Assembly: GCA_937934135.1 (NCBI GenBank) | Contig: CALHAW010000028.1 | Location: 1 to 37,039, forward strand | Origin: an uncultured Alphaproteobacteria bacterium | GTDB taxonomy: Bacteria; Pseudomonadota; Alphaproteobacteria; Micavibrionales; Micavibrionaceae | Length of the DNA: 37,039 bases | Direction of reading: 5' to 3' | Shown: piece by piece, positions 1-9,833 of the stretch | Layout: each line of letters begins with the position of its first letter | How positions within the stretch are numbered: position 1 is the stretch's first letter | Position numbers and translations under genes: made by a program | The notes under the pieces: generated by a model | Databases searched by the model: none | What the model saw: the letters and a program-made list of their open reading frames with translations, nothing else | Told to the model about the DNA's origin: nothing

Positions 1-1
1 C

Positions 2-7
2 TATAAT
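2..7 (+). promoter_or_regulatory. -10 promoter box for the first gene
   Basis: TATAAT, a perfect -10 hexamer, lies 35 bases before the GTG start of the first gene. Its -35 partner would be outside the window, so only half of the promoter can be seen. Transcription would start near base 14, leaving a leader of about 29 nt that contains the AGGAG at 33-37. Confidence 0.5.
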
Positions 8-42
8 AGGATTATATAAATTTATCAATAACAGGAGACATC

Positions 43-567
43 GTGAAAAAACTTATTTTACTCGCGCTTGCTACATTTTTTATCACCAGCCCCGCTTATG
101 CGCACATCACAGAAAAACAAGTCCGTGAGGCGCAAACCGCATGGGCGGAAGGCATCGAAAAGATTAGCAAAATATTTCTTGAAGAAGGCGATTACAGAAA
201 AGCCGCCGAAGAACATATAGACACGCTTTATGCTTATGGCGTTTCCGAAGTATTGTTTAAGCCAACCCTTGCCTCCATGGATCAATTTCGTGAAACAAAA
301 GAAGAGGCTCTCTCATACTTTGTTGGTGGAATTATTCCCGAAGATAAAGGATTTGCCATTAAACCATGGAAAAAAGCCCGCTTTGGTGAGCAGCAAATCA
401 TTACCCATAGTGACGGCGCGATCGCCATGGGTAATTATTACTTCACCCCCGTCAACAGCGACGAAGAAACAAAGGTCGAGTTCACTTTTGGCTATATGCT
501 TGATAAGCATGGGAACTTACGCATTAACGCGCATCATTCCTCTTTACCCTTTACGCCTGCCAAATAA
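43..567 (+). CDS. Small secreted protein with an NTF2/SnoaL-like (CaMKII-association-type) fold
   Basis: This 174-aa protein starts with GTG at 43, with AGGAG 5 bases upstream. Residues 1-20 form a clear Sec signal peptide: KK, a hydrophobic stretch, then AYA before cleavage. The mature part is small and acidic. Its C-terminal half carries a pattern that I associate with SnoaL-like / CaMKII-association-domain proteins: a segment around HSDGAIAMGNYYFT (about 122-135), then a strand ending in HHSSLPF near the C-terminus. Members of this group are usually secreted and of unknown function, and some databases mislabel them phosphoribosyl-AMP cyclohydrolase. I see no catalytic residues that would support an enzymatic name. 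A terminator follows, so the gene looks monocistronic. The fold call is from pattern memory and the ligand is unknown. Confidence 0.7.
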   Translation: MKKLILLALATFFITSPAYAHITEKQVREAQTAWAEGIEKISKIFLEEGDYRKAAEEHIDTLYAYGVSEVLFKPTLASMDQFRETKEEALSYFVGGIIPEDKGFAIKPWKKARFGEQQIITHSDGAIAMGNYYFTPVNSDEETKVEFTFGYMLDKHGNLRINAHHSSLPFTPAK

Positions 568-613
568 GGCTACGCTTGACGAAGTAGCGCCGAATACCTA
601 TATTTCAATTAAA

Positions 614-637
614 TCCGCGCTTTAACGCGGGTTTTTT
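614..637 (+). terminator. Intrinsic terminator of the first gene
   Basis: CCGCG at 615-619 pairs with CGCGG at 626-630 around a 6-base loop, followed by GTTTTTT. This is a short GC stem with a U-tract, 47 bases after the stop codon. Confidence 0.75.
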
Positions 638-650
638 ATTTTCCCCGTCA

Positions 651-683
651 CGTCATCCCCGCGCAGGCGGGGATCTGTTTTTT
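651..683. repeat. Intergenic palindromic repeat (ATCCCCGC-loop-GCGGGGAT)
   Basis: ATCCCCGC at 655-662 and GCGGGGAT at 667-674 form a perfect 8-bp inverted repeat around GCAG, flanked by CGTC and by CTGTTTTTT. Elements reading CGTCATCCCCGCG...GCGGGGATC are scattered in intergenic regions of many alphaproteobacteria. The T-run on the right could let it act as a second terminator in front of greA. Confidence 0.65.
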
Positions 684-712
684 AAAGGGGACCGTTAGTT
701 GGAGAATATAAC

Positions 713-1186
713 ATGGATCAGGTTCCTATTACCCCTGATGGCTACAAAGCCATTACAGAAGAGCTACACCAGCGCAAAACCATTCTACGCCCTGAGATCG
801 TGGAGTCGATTGCTGTTGCGCGTGAGCATGGCGACCTGAAAGAAAATGCCGAATATCACGCCGCAAAAGAGCAGCAAAGCTTTAATGAAGGCCGTATTGC
901 AGAGCTGGAAGGCGCGATTGGCGCCGCGCAAATTATTGATCCCTCCACTTTTACAGGCGATACCGTCAAATTTGGCGCAAAAGTGCAGATCGTCGATGAA
1001 GAAACAGATGAAGAAAAAACCGTGGAAATTGTTGGAGAATATGAATCCAATGCCGATGAAGGCAGAATTTCAATCACCGCACCTATTGCGCGCGCGCTTA
1101 TTGGTAAATCTGTCGGTGATTCCGTAAAGGTCACAACACCACGCGGTCAAATTGATTACGAAATTTTAGAAGTCACCTACGGTTAA
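713..1186 (+). CDS. greA: Transcription elongation factor GreA
   Basis: GreA rescues backtracked RNA polymerase by entering the secondary channel and stimulating cleavage of the 3' end of the nascent RNA. The 157-aa length is typical. The N-terminal half (about 1-75) is the antiparallel coiled coil. Its tip carries GDLKENAEY with the conserved acidic pair D41 and E44, which helps coordinate the catalytic Mg2+. The C-terminal half is the FKBP-like domain, ending in [15 protein letters not shown] lies 9 bases before the ATG. The last 4 bases overlap the end of the convergent Lrp-type gene, so no terminator separates them. Confidence 0.97.
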   Translation: MDQVPITPDGYKAITEELHQRKTILRPEIVESIAVAREHGDLKENAEYHAAKEQQSFNEGRIAELEGAIGAAQIIDPSTFTGDTVKFGAKVQIVDEETDEEKTVEIVGEYESNADEGRISITAPIARALIGKSVGDSVKVTTPRGQIDYEILEVTYG

Positions 1187-1656
1187 ACGTCAATCGGTAC
1201 GCCTGTTAAATCTTTAATAGATCGAAGCAATGGAAGTGTCTTCACAGATTCAATATTTTCTAATGTTGTTAATCGTTCTGACAAAAATTGCTGGTAATTT
1301 TCCCAGTCCACGGCAACAACGCGCAGAATAAAATCAACATCACCAGATAACATATGGACTTCACGCACACGTGCAATCTCTGCGCATTTTTCTTCAAACT
1401 TTTTTAAATCCTCTTCCGCCTGCGATTTCAATTTAATAAGCACAAAGGCTGAAAGCGAATACCCCAAAGATGCATTATCTAATTTCGCATGATAAGACTT
1501 GATCAAGCCATGTTCTTCTAATGCTTTCACACGGCGTAAACAGGGCGGCGCAGAAATTCCTGCATGTTTTGCCAAATTCACATTTGTCATGCGGCCGTTA
1601 TTTTGCAAGTTCTTTAAAATTTTTTTATCAATTTGGTCGAGCTTAATTTTCTTCAT
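1183..1656 (-). CDS. Lrp/AsnC-family transcriptional regulator
   Basis: This is a 157-aa protein, full length for the family. Residues 1-60 form the winged helix-turn-helix, starting [17 protein letters not shown] and continuing with a recognition-helix region around [16 protein letters not shown]. The C-terminal RAM (ligand-binding, oligomerising) domain follows, with [17 protein letters not shown] at about 97-113. Lrp-type regulators sense amino acids and often control their own gene and a neighbour. The divergent ELM1-type gene 89 bp away is the obvious candidate target, but this is inference. I cannot assign the effector from sequence alone. Confidence 0.93.
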   Translation of the reverse strand: MKKIKLDQIDKKILKNLQNNGRMTNVNLAKHAGISAPPCLRRVKALEEHGLIKSYHAKLDNASLGYSLSAFVLIKLKSQAEEDLKKFEEKCAEIARVREVHMLSGDVDFILRVVAVDWENYQQFLSERLTTLENIESVKTLPLLRSIKDLTGVPIDV

Positions 1657-1721
1657 ATTTTATCGCTCCCTTTGCGATACCCCCTTCAGACCCCTGTTAT
1701 GATAAGATCATTTCTTTTTTG

Positions 1722-1729
1722 TATATACT
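1722..1729 (+). promoter_or_regulatory. Possible -10 box placing the ELM1-type gene on a very short leader
   Basis: TATATACT sits 16 bases before the ATG at 1746, and no recognisable -35 lies at the right spacing. If used, transcription would start around 1736. The mRNA would then have only about 10 nt before the start codon and no Shine-Dalgarno sequence, making it nearly leaderless. Confidence 0.3.
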
Positions 1730-1745
1730 ATATTACAACAAATAG

Positions 1746-2696
1746 ATGAATTTATCGAGCAAAACCGAAAATTTTTCCTGCTGGGTCCTCACCGAAGGAA
1801 TGGTTGGTACTGAAAATCAATGTTTGGGCGTCACTGATGCGCTTGGACTGACCCCGCATATTGTCAAAATAAAACTAAACCAACCGTGGAAATTTCTCAC
1901 CCCATGGATTGGGTTCGAACAGGCCTACACGTTTGAAACACTCCTTAACGCCCCATGGCCAGACCTTCTTATTACAGCAGGACGCAAAGCTATTCCTGCG
2001 GCGCGCTATATCAAAAAGAAATCTGGTGGCAAAACATTTACTGTTCATCTTCAAGATCCTAAATGCTCACCAAAGAATTTTGACCTTGTTGCCGTGCCAC
2101 ACCATGATGCGTTGCGCGGAAAAAATGTGATTGTTACCGATGGGGCGTGCAACAGATTGACGGCTGAAAAACTAGCGCAAGCCAAAAAAGAATTTGCTCC
2201 TTTCGGTATTATGCCTGCGCCCCGTGTTGCTGTTTTAATTGGCGGTAATAGCCGTACACATACTTTAACCGAAGAGAAAACCAGACAGCTCTGCCAGCAA
2301 TTACAAAATTTAAACGCTAGCCTAATGATCACTGCATCACGCCGCACAGGTGACAGTAATATAAAAATCTTAAAACACGAACTGACGGGCGATAATATTT
2401 ATTTCTGGGATGGTGCAGGTGAGAACCCCTATCATAGCATTCTCGCCCATGCTGATTATATCATGGTGACCTCAGATAGTGTTTCGATGATTTCAGATGC
2501 TTGCACCACAGGAAAGCCTGTTTATATTATTGAATTAGACGGGCGCTCTAATCGCTTTGACCGCTTTCACAATCATCTTAAAACCCTTGGTGCAACACGC
2601 TCTTTTGACGGAAAACTTGAGGATTTCAGCTATATTGCGCTTCAAGACGCCAAAAACATAGCCAATGTGGTAAAAACAAGAATGAGAATAACTTAA
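1746..2696 (+). CDS. ELM1 / DUF1022 family protein (mitochondrial-fission-ELM1-like)
   Basis: This 316-aa protein begins with CWVLTEGMVGTENQCLGV, the typical opening of alphaproteobacterial DUF1022 proteins. They are named after plant ELM1, which recruits the fission dynamin in mitochondria. Other family features are LLITAGRKAIPAARYIKK (about 76-93), VHLQDPK, VAVLIGGNSRTH (about 161-172) and a C-terminal stretch, YIMVTSDSVSMISDACTTGKP (split here as YIMVTSDSVSM and ISDACTTGKP). The two-lobed pattern resembles a GT-B glycosyltransferase fold, and the SDSVSMISDA stretch resembles a nucleotide-sugar site of that fold. The bacterial function is not established as far as I know. No Shine-Dalgarno precedes the ATG. 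Confidence 0.88.
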   Translation: MNLSSKTENFSCWVLTEGMVGTENQCLGVTDALGLTPHIVKIKLNQPWKFLTPWIGFEQAYTFETLLNAPWPDLLITAGRKAIPAARYIKKKSGGKTFTVHLQDPKCSPKNFDLVAVPHHDALRGKNVIVTDGACNRLTAEKLAQAKKEFAPFGIMPAPRVAVLIGGNSRTHTLTEEKTRQLCQQLQNLNASLMITASRRTGDSNIKILKHELTGDNIYFWDGAGENPYHSILAHADYIMVTSDSVSMISDACTTGKPVYIIELDGRSNRFDRFHNHLKTLGATRSFDGKLEDFSYIALQDAKNIANVVKTRMRIT

Positions 2697-2730
2697 CGAA
2701 CCCTCTTTACGTACCCCCCTAACCCCCTTA

Positions 2731-2754
2731 AAACAAAGGTAAATATACCTGTTT
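2731..2754. promoter_or_regulatory. Inverted repeat upstream of trxB
   Basis: AGGTA (2737-2741) and TACCT (2746-2750) flank AATA, and the dyad extends outward imperfectly to AAAC and GTTT. It lies about 55 bases before the trxB start, where an operator would be expected. I cannot name the regulator, and the arms are short enough for chance. Confidence 0.3.
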
Positions 2755-2808
2755 CATTTTCTTAATAGTAAACGTAAACAACCGCCTAAACACAAAAGAA
2801 AAATAACA

Positions 2809-3801
2809 ATGACTGACACGATAAAAACAAAAATGCTTATTATTGGTTCTGGCCCTGCTGGCTATACTGCCGCCATCTATGCCGCGCGCGCCAATTTAGA
2901 ACCCGTTCAAGTTTTAGGGATGGAACCAGGCGGGCAGCTCACCATCACAACCGAAGTTGAAAATTACCCCGGCTTTGCCGACTCAATCCAAGGACCATGG
3001 TTGATGGAACAAATGAAGGCACAGGCCGAAAATGTTGGCACAAAAACCATATATGACATGATCACGGAAATTGATTTTTCTTCCCAGCCCTATAAAGCCA
3101 AATCTGACGGTGGTGCAGAATTTATCGCTGACACAGTTGTAATCTGTACGGGCGCCAAAGCCAGATGGCTCGGCCTCGACAGTGAACAAACATTCCGCAA
3201 TATGGGCGTAAGCGCCTGCGCAACATGTGACGGGTTTTTCTTCCGAAACAAACGCGTTGCCGTTGTTGGTGGTGGAAACAGCGCCGTAGAAGAAGCGCTC
3301 TTCCTTTCACAGCTTTGTGAAAAGGTAACACTTATTCATCGCCGTGATGAACTGCGCGCTGAAAAAATTATGCAACAACGCCTGTTTGACAATCCAAAAA
3401 TTGATGTCTTATGGGATAGTGTCGTTGAAGAAATTGAAGGCATCGAAGTGGGCCAAGAAAAAAATGAAGGCGACACACCCGGCGTCACAGGTATCCGTAC
3501 AAAAAACACGAAAACAGGCGAAGAAACGTTAACGGCGCTTGAAGGCGTCTTTATCGCTATCGGTCACGATCCCGCGACAGAACTTTTTAAAGGAAAGCTC
3601 GAAATGGATGATGAAGGATATTTAATCACTGCCCCTGATTCAACCGCAACCTCAATTCCTGGTATTTATGCAGCAGGGGACGTGAAAGACAAAACATATC
3701 GTCAGGCCGTTACTGCCGCAGGTATGGGCTGTATGGCCGCACTTGAGGCCGATAAATACCTCGCCGATCTAGAAGTCAATAATGAGAAAGAAGCCGCATA
3801 A
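2809..3801 (+). CDS. trxB: Thioredoxin-disulfide reductase TrxB
   Basis: TrxB is an FAD flavoenzyme that passes electrons from NADPH to thioredoxin in the cytoplasm. The 330-aa length is normal. The FAD-binding GSGPAG is at 13-18. The redox-active CATC is at 137-140, the standard CxxC of low-molecular-weight reductases. The NADPH-binding GGGNSA is at 154-159 and the second FAD contact, AAGD, is near 288-291. A short acidic insert at about 215-225 does not disturb a motif. The lysR-type gene follows 100 bp downstream in the same orientation. A trxB-lysR order is common in alphaproteobacteria. Confidence 0.97.
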   Translation: MTDTIKTKMLIIGSGPAGYTAAIYAARANLEPVQVLGMEPGGQLTITTEVENYPGFADSIQGPWLMEQMKAQAENVGTKTIYDMITEIDFSSQPYKAKSDGGAEFIADTVVICTGAKARWLGLDSEQTFRNMGVSACATCDGFFFRNKRVAVVGGGNSAVEEALFLSQLCEKVTLIHRRDELRAEKIMQQRLFDNPKIDVLWDSVVEEIEGIEVGQEKNEGDTPGVTGIRTKNTKTGEETLTALEGVFIAIGHDPATELFKGKLEMDDEGYLITAPDSTATSIPGIYAAGDVKDKTYRQAVTAAGMGCMAALEADKYLADLEVNNEKEAA

Positions 3802-3901
3802 CCCCACGCTCCGTTACTTTGTGTGTAACAAATCATAAAAAATAACGAATATTTTGGGAGCGCAACAACGCTATCAAAAAGAAAATAAAAAGGATTTAAA
3901 A

Positions 3902-4795
3902 ATGGATTGGGATAAACTCAGAACTTTCCACATTGTTGCCGAGGCGGGTAGCTTTACCCATGCAGGAGCAGCCCTTGACCTCAGTCAATCTGCGATCAGT
4001 CGCCAAATAAGCGGCCTTGAAGAAAGCCTTGGCGGTGTTAAGCTTTTTCATCGTCACGCACGCGGCCTTGTCCTAACCGAAGCGGGAGAACTGCTTGAAA
4101 AAACCGCCGCTGATATCTTCGGTAAACTTTCTATGGTTGAAGCCCGTCTATCAGATTCCATTTCACAACCCACAGGAACGCTGCGCATTACCGCGCCGGG
4201 GTTCTTAGGGTCAACATGGCTTGTACCTAAATTATCAGACTTGCATGAAAAATATCCTGAGCTGGAAATTCAACTCCTCCTCGATAATCGTATTTTTAAT
4301 CTTGGTATGCGCGAAGCCGATGCCGCCATCCGTCTCTATAAACCAGATCAGAATGACTTACTGCATATTAAGCTTGGTGCTATTAAATTTAAAATTTGCG
4401 GCTCAAAAGATTATTTTAAAAAACATGGTATGCCTAAAAAAGTCACAGATCTTAAAAATCATCTGCTGTTAGGATATCCACCGCATGTACCCGTCCCCTT
4501 TGAAGACCAAAACTGGTTGTTTCGCACCGCAGGCGTTGATGAAGAAAGCAACACCAAGCTTATCCGTATGAACTCCCTACATGCAATATCTCAAGGGACA
4601 CAGCACGGATTGGGTCTTTCTGTCCTACCAGAGTATATTATTAACAATAATGATAGTCTTGAGGGCTGCCTAAATGATGTCGTGCGCCCTCCCGTTGATG
4701 TGTATTTTGTCTATGCCGCAGAACGCAAAGACTCGAACCGTATTAAACTTTTACAAGAATTTCTCACAGATACCGCCCAAAACAGTGATTTTTAA
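3902..4795 (+). CDS. LysR-family transcriptional regulator
   Basis: The start chosen is the ATG at 3902, which follows AAAAAGGA by 7 bases and gives MDWDKLRTFHIVAEAGSF, the standard LysR opening (297 aa). An in-frame TTG at 3854 would add 16 lysine-rich residues that the family lacks. Residues 1-60 are the winged helix-turn-helix (AGAALDLSQSAISRQISGLE), followed by a linker helix. From about 90 onward comes the periplasmic-binding-protein-like effector domain (TGTLRITAPGFLGSTWLVP). The target is unknown. Tandem placement behind trxB hints at redox or housekeeping control but proves nothing. A terminator lies 8 bases after the stop. Confidence 0.95.
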   Translation: MDWDKLRTFHIVAEAGSFTHAGAALDLSQSAISRQISGLEESLGGVKLFHRHARGLVLTEAGELLEKTAADIFGKLSMVEARLSDSISQPTGTLRITAPGFLGSTWLVPKLSDLHEKYPELEIQLLLDNRIFNLGMREADAAIRLYKPDQNDLLHIKLGAIKFKICGSKDYFKKHGMPKKVTDLKNHLLLGYPPHVPVPFEDQNWLFRTAGVDEESNTKLIRMNSLHAISQGTQHGLGLSVLPEYIINNNDSLEGCLNDVVRPPVDVYFVYAAERKDSNRIKLLQEFLTDTAQNSDF

Positions 4796-4803
4796 GAAAA
4801 TCG

Positions 4804-4830
4804 GGGATAAATAGTAAAAATATCCCTTTT
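4804..4830 (+). terminator. Intrinsic terminator of the LysR-type gene
   Basis: GGGATA (4804-4809) pairs with TATCCC (4821-4826) across an A-rich loop, and TTTT follows directly. It isolates the upstream unit from the RNA gene promoter just downstream. Confidence 0.65.
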
Positions 4831-4845
4831 AGTGCCATTTTCCAC

Positions 4846-4874
4846 TTTACAGCATAGATTCACAACGCTATAAC
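4846..4874 (+). promoter_or_regulatory. Promoter of the candidate RNA gene
   Basis: TTTACA (4846-4851) and TATAAC (4869-4874) match 5/6 positions each of the sigma-70 consensus and are exactly 17 bp apart. Predicted transcription start is about 4881. Confidence 0.6.
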
Positions 4875-4880
4875 GCCCCC

Positions 4881-5050
4881 AACCTTACGTGAGTAAGGCG
4901 CGGGTTTTGCGGTCTTGTCCTGAAATCCGATGTTTTTTTCTTTACCCCGCCCCCCTGTTTACAGGCACGGCGATTTAGGAAAAAACGTGAAACCTCCCTG
5001 TTCAACTAAGCACCGGGTTCATCTTGCAAAAGGTGACCCGGTCTTTTTTT
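4881..5050 (+). ncRNA. Candidate structured small RNA of about 170 nt (possibly 6S-like)
   Basis: The stretch has its own promoter, three consecutive stem-loops and a terminator, and no convincing reading frame. Stem 1 is CCTTAC-GTGA-GTAAGG (4883-4898), perfect and capped by a GNRA tetraloop. The central arm pairs TCCTGAAATCCG (4918-4929) with CGATTTAGGA (4971-4980), giving 10 bp with two bulges and enclosing an inner CCTG-TTTA-CAGG hairpin (4954-4965). The last stem is the terminator. The single-stranded part between includes ACCTCCC (4992-4998), complementary to Shine-Dalgarno sequences. The length, and the local order GTCC..TGA..CCGAT..TTT, recall 6S RNA. However, the ends do not pair within the terminated transcript as 6S ends should, and ssrS normally sits by zapA. 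Alternatives are a trans-acting sRNA with an anti-SD loop, or an attenuated leader of the patatin gene: TTTTGC 4905-4910 and CGGG 4901-4904 could pair with 5026-5040 and break the terminator. Confidence 0.5.
5012..5050 (+). terminator. Intrinsic terminator of the candidate RNA gene
   Basis: ACCGGGT (5012-5018) pairs with ACCCGGT (5036-5042), and CA/TG extends the stem past one bulged T. CTTTTTTT follows. It is the strongest terminator-like hairpin in this stretch and lies 80 bases before the start of the patatin gene. Confidence 0.75.
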
Positions 5051-5130
5051 GTCTTTTACAATATGGGCTTTGGGGCGCTTCATGGTACAATATATTTCAA
5101 ACTTATTTTTCCATTCTTTCAATCATCATT

Positions 5131-6357
5131 ATGCAAGATAAATCAGATACAAGAGAACCCGTTATCGCCCTGTTTAATTGTGGCGGTGGTTTACGTGGCT
5201 TAATCCCTGCCCACATCATGACTCGCATCGAAAAGAAAACGGGTTTACGAATGAGCGAGATGGTCGATATTTTTTGCGGCCCATCAACAGGCGCAATTTT
5301 AAATGCTGCCCTCACCCTTCCCCACCCTGATCACCCGCACCGTGCAAAATATTACGCCCGTCATTTGGTACGCTTTTATGAACGTGAAGGCGCAAAAATA
5401 TTCCCCCAAGATCGCTTTCGGGAACTGCGTGGCCTTCTTCATGATTTTAACAATAGATTGACTAAAATCAGTCAATTAGAGAGCGTTTTTAAACATGGAA
5501 ATTATGACCCATCTTATCTCTCAAAGGCCCTACGTGCGCTTTATGGATCAGCCAAATTAACAGACAGCCTCAAAAGTCTTGTTATCCCCTTTTACAGTAT
5601 CGATGGGAATAACATACCTGACGGATATTCTAATGAAACAAACTCTACCGCCGCGCGCCATTATGCGCGCTCTGGCGGTCATGCCGTCTGGCTCAGACAT
5701 ATGAAGCTTCATAATGAAAAGCACCAAAATGGTATAACACCTGACGTGCTTCTTCATGATGCCGTTATGGCCAGTTGCGCCGCACCCACTTATTTTCCCT
5801 GTCATAATTTAGACATTGGCTGGCCTGATCAACGCGGCATCAAAAGCTATTCTGCTATTGATGGTAATATCTTTGATAATCCAGCCGTGTCTTATTACGG
5901 CGCTATTCAAAAGCATTTAGACCCCCATCAAAAGCTCGTTATGATTGGCCTGGGGACGGGATATACAAACCGTACTTTCAAAAAAGAAAAATGGAACAAA
6001 TACGGATCGCTTGGCGTGGTCGATCCTGTGAATGACCTCCCCCTCATTAATATCTTCTTCCACGCATCCGAATCCGCCTTATCCCATAGCCTCCTGCATG
6101 AGCTAGGGGGTGATTTTCACATGTTTAATAAGACATTATTGGATGATGATCCAGATAACCCCAATATCAGTATTGATGATGGATCACCTGAAAATCTCAA
6201 AAAAATGCGTCAATTCGCCGAAGCTTTAATGGAGGAATACGCAGATCAACTGGATGATGTCTGCCATATGCTGGTCAATAACCGTGACCGCAAATTCCAA
6301 AGTGAGAAATCAACAAGCTTCAAAGACAAGCTGTTTTCCTTTATTGGAAAGAAATAA
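5131..6357 (+). CDS. Patatin-like phospholipase / acyl hydrolase
   Basis: Patatins are Ser-Asp dyad lipid acyl hydrolases. The 408-aa product from the ATG at 5131 has the oxyanion-hole loop GGGLRG (18-23), the nucleophile elbow GPSTG with Ser52, and the Asp motif IDGNIFDNP with Asp244 in place of the more usual DGG. No signal peptide is visible from this start. The frame is open back to about 4930, but that part overlaps the terminator hairpin and RNA candidate and has no homology-like features, so I reject the longer start. The ATG has no Shine-Dalgarno, so the start is less certain than the gene. A second predicted hydrolase follows 150 bp downstream. The substrate is unknown. It could act in the cytosol or be exported as an effector. 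Confidence 0.88.
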   Translation: MQDKSDTREPVIALFNCGGGLRGLIPAHIMTRIEKKTGLRMSEMVDIFCGPSTGAILNAALTLPHPDHPHRAKYYARHLVRFYEREGAKIFPQDRFRELRGLLHDFNNRLTKISQLESVFKHGNYDPSYLSKALRALYGSAKLTDSLKSLVIPFYSIDGNNIPDGYSNETNSTAARHYARSGGHAVWLRHMKLHNEKHQNGITPDVLLHDAVMASCAAPTYFPCHNLDIGWPDQRGIKSYSAIDGNIFDNPAVSYYGAIQKHLDPHQKLVMIGLGTGYTNRTFKKEKWNKYGSLGVVDPVNDLPLINIFFHASESALSHSLLHELGGDFHMFNKTLLDDDPDNPNISIDDGSPENLKKMRQFAEALMEEYADQLDDVCHMLVNNRDRKFQSEKSTSFKDKLFSFIGKK

Positions 6358-6423
6358 ACCTCCCACTTATCCACAATATGCATTTTTTGCACTTCTAATA
6401 TGCTGATTCAATTCAAAGAATCT

Positions 6424-6458
6424 GGAACACTTATAAAAAGTAATAATAAGTGCGTTCC
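6424..6458. promoter_or_regulatory. Long imperfect hairpin between two hydrolase genes
   Basis: GGAACACTTAT (6424-6434) pairs with ATAAGTGCGTTCC (6446-6458), giving 11 bp with a 2-base bulge. No long T-tract follows on the right, so a terminator role is weak. It may be an operator or an mRNA structure ahead of the gene at 6508. Confidence 0.4.
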
Positions 6459-6507
6459 TTTCTATGACCTTATCCAGATTTTCTACATTTATACGTAAAG
6501 GTTTTTT

Positions 6508-8823
<2,316 letters not shown>

Positions 8824-9813
8824 CTATAATTTTATCTCAATATTTAAATCAACCTTATGCGCTTCCATAAACTCTTTCAAGGGGGCCATGATCGGGTTTT
8901 GTAAATGCCCTTTAATATACCCCTGAAGGCGCGGAATATGTTTCAAATACTCGTCCATCCCCCGCTCCTGATACAGTTTAATAAACAAACCAATAACGCG
9001 GCAATGAAAATGGGACGATAGATACACGTACCACGCGTCAAAGCTTTCGTGCTGCGCTACGCTCATACCCGCGCAATATTGCGCCTTACAGGCCGCTTTA
9101 ATGTCTTCGGGGACTGTCACCCGCGCATCTTCCAACAAATTTAATAAATCATAGGCTAGCGGCCCCCAAAAGGCATCTTGGAAATCAATAAGGCCATAGC
9201 CACTTACATGGTCAGGCCGCCACATCAAATTTTCCAAATGATAATCCGCATGGCAAAACCCCATTAATGGTTCAGGCAAGGCGTCTTCAATACGCACCAT
9301 CACATCCTGAAATTCCTGATAAAGTGCGGCATTTGGGTTACTATCACTGGCCTGCGCCATATAAAATTCAACAAATTGTTCAAGGCGCTCGCGCACACGG
9401 CTCTCTTTATATTCCCCCAACCTTAAATCATTCTGGGTTAAGGATTGCCGAATATGAAACAACACATCCGTTGCCCCTTTATAAACACCCTGCTTATCTT
9501 CACCTTCCCGTAACGCATCACCAAAGCTGGTAGCGCCAAAATGCTCAATCACCGCAAGCCCCGCATCAAGGCGCACATGGTAAATCTCTGGCGTTTGAAT
9601 ATTGTTTTCCTTAAGGCAGCGACCAATCCGCACAAAGGCATTCAATGATGCTTCATACCCTGATCGACTCATATCCATCAATAATGCTTGCGCACCATCT
9701 GGCTTTTGAAGATGAAAATATTGACGAAAGCCGGCATCACCGCCGATCGCCATGACAGAGGCATCACCCCACCCTGCTTCATTCAAGAAGGTTGAAAAAT
9801 CCGAATCTGTCAT
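8824..9813 (-). CDS. AmgK-like anomeric amino-sugar kinase (phosphotransferase family)
   Basis: This 329-aa aminoglycoside-phosphotransferase-fold kinase resembles AmgK, which phosphorylates the anomeric position of N-acetylmuramate or N-acetylglucosamine in MurU-dependent peptidoglycan recycling. Visible motifs are an N-terminal GGDAGFRQYFHL (24-35), which forms part of the nucleotide pocket, the catalytic loop CHADYHLEN (187-195, Asp190 as base), and the metal-binding LIDFQDA (208-214). The usual partner murU does not follow, so the assignment to this pathway is family-based only. The gene sits 20 bp after the 152-aa gene and 12 bp before aspC. Confidence 0.82.
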   Translation of the reverse strand: MTDSDFSTFLNEAGWGDASVMAIGGDAGFRQYFHLQKPDGAQALLMDMSRSGYEASLNAFVRIGRCLKENNIQTPEIYHVRLDAGLAVIEHFGATSFGDALREGEDKQGVYKGATDVLFHIRQSLTQNDLRLGEYKESRVRERLEQFVEFYMAQASDSNPNAALYQEFQDVMVRIEDALPEPLMGFCHADYHLENLMWRPDHVSGYGLIDFQDAFWGPLAYDLLNLLEDARVTVPEDIKAACKAQYCAGMSVAQHESFDAWYVYLSSHFHCRVIGLFIKLYQERGMDEYLKHIPRLQGYIKGHLQNPIMAPLKEFMEAHKVDLNIEIKL

Positions 9814-9833
9814 GTGTTAAAGGCTTCTTCTTA

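Noticed and set aside
230-625. 131-residue plus-strand frame overlapping the first gene
   Set aside because: It is out of frame with a gene that has a signal peptide and RBS, has no start context, and crosses the terminator.
4881-5050. tmRNA, SRP RNA or RNase P RNA as identity of the RNA candidate
   Set aside because: No ANDN-type tag frame, no GGTCAGG/GGAAGGAAGCAGCC apical loop, and no RNase P core motif are present; the length also does not fit RNase P.
4874-5077. Closing stem pairing CGCCCC (4874-4879) with GGGGCG (5072-5077), as in a 6S-like closed RNA
   Set aside because: The pairing exists, but the right arm lies beyond the strong terminator and the left arm begins at the -10 box, so both arms would not be in the same transcript.
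4930-5130. Upstream in-frame extension of the patatin gene (67 residues)
   Set aside because: It runs through the RNA stem-loops and the intrinsic terminator, is composed of aromatic and low-information residues, and the patatin domain starts right after the ATG at 5131.
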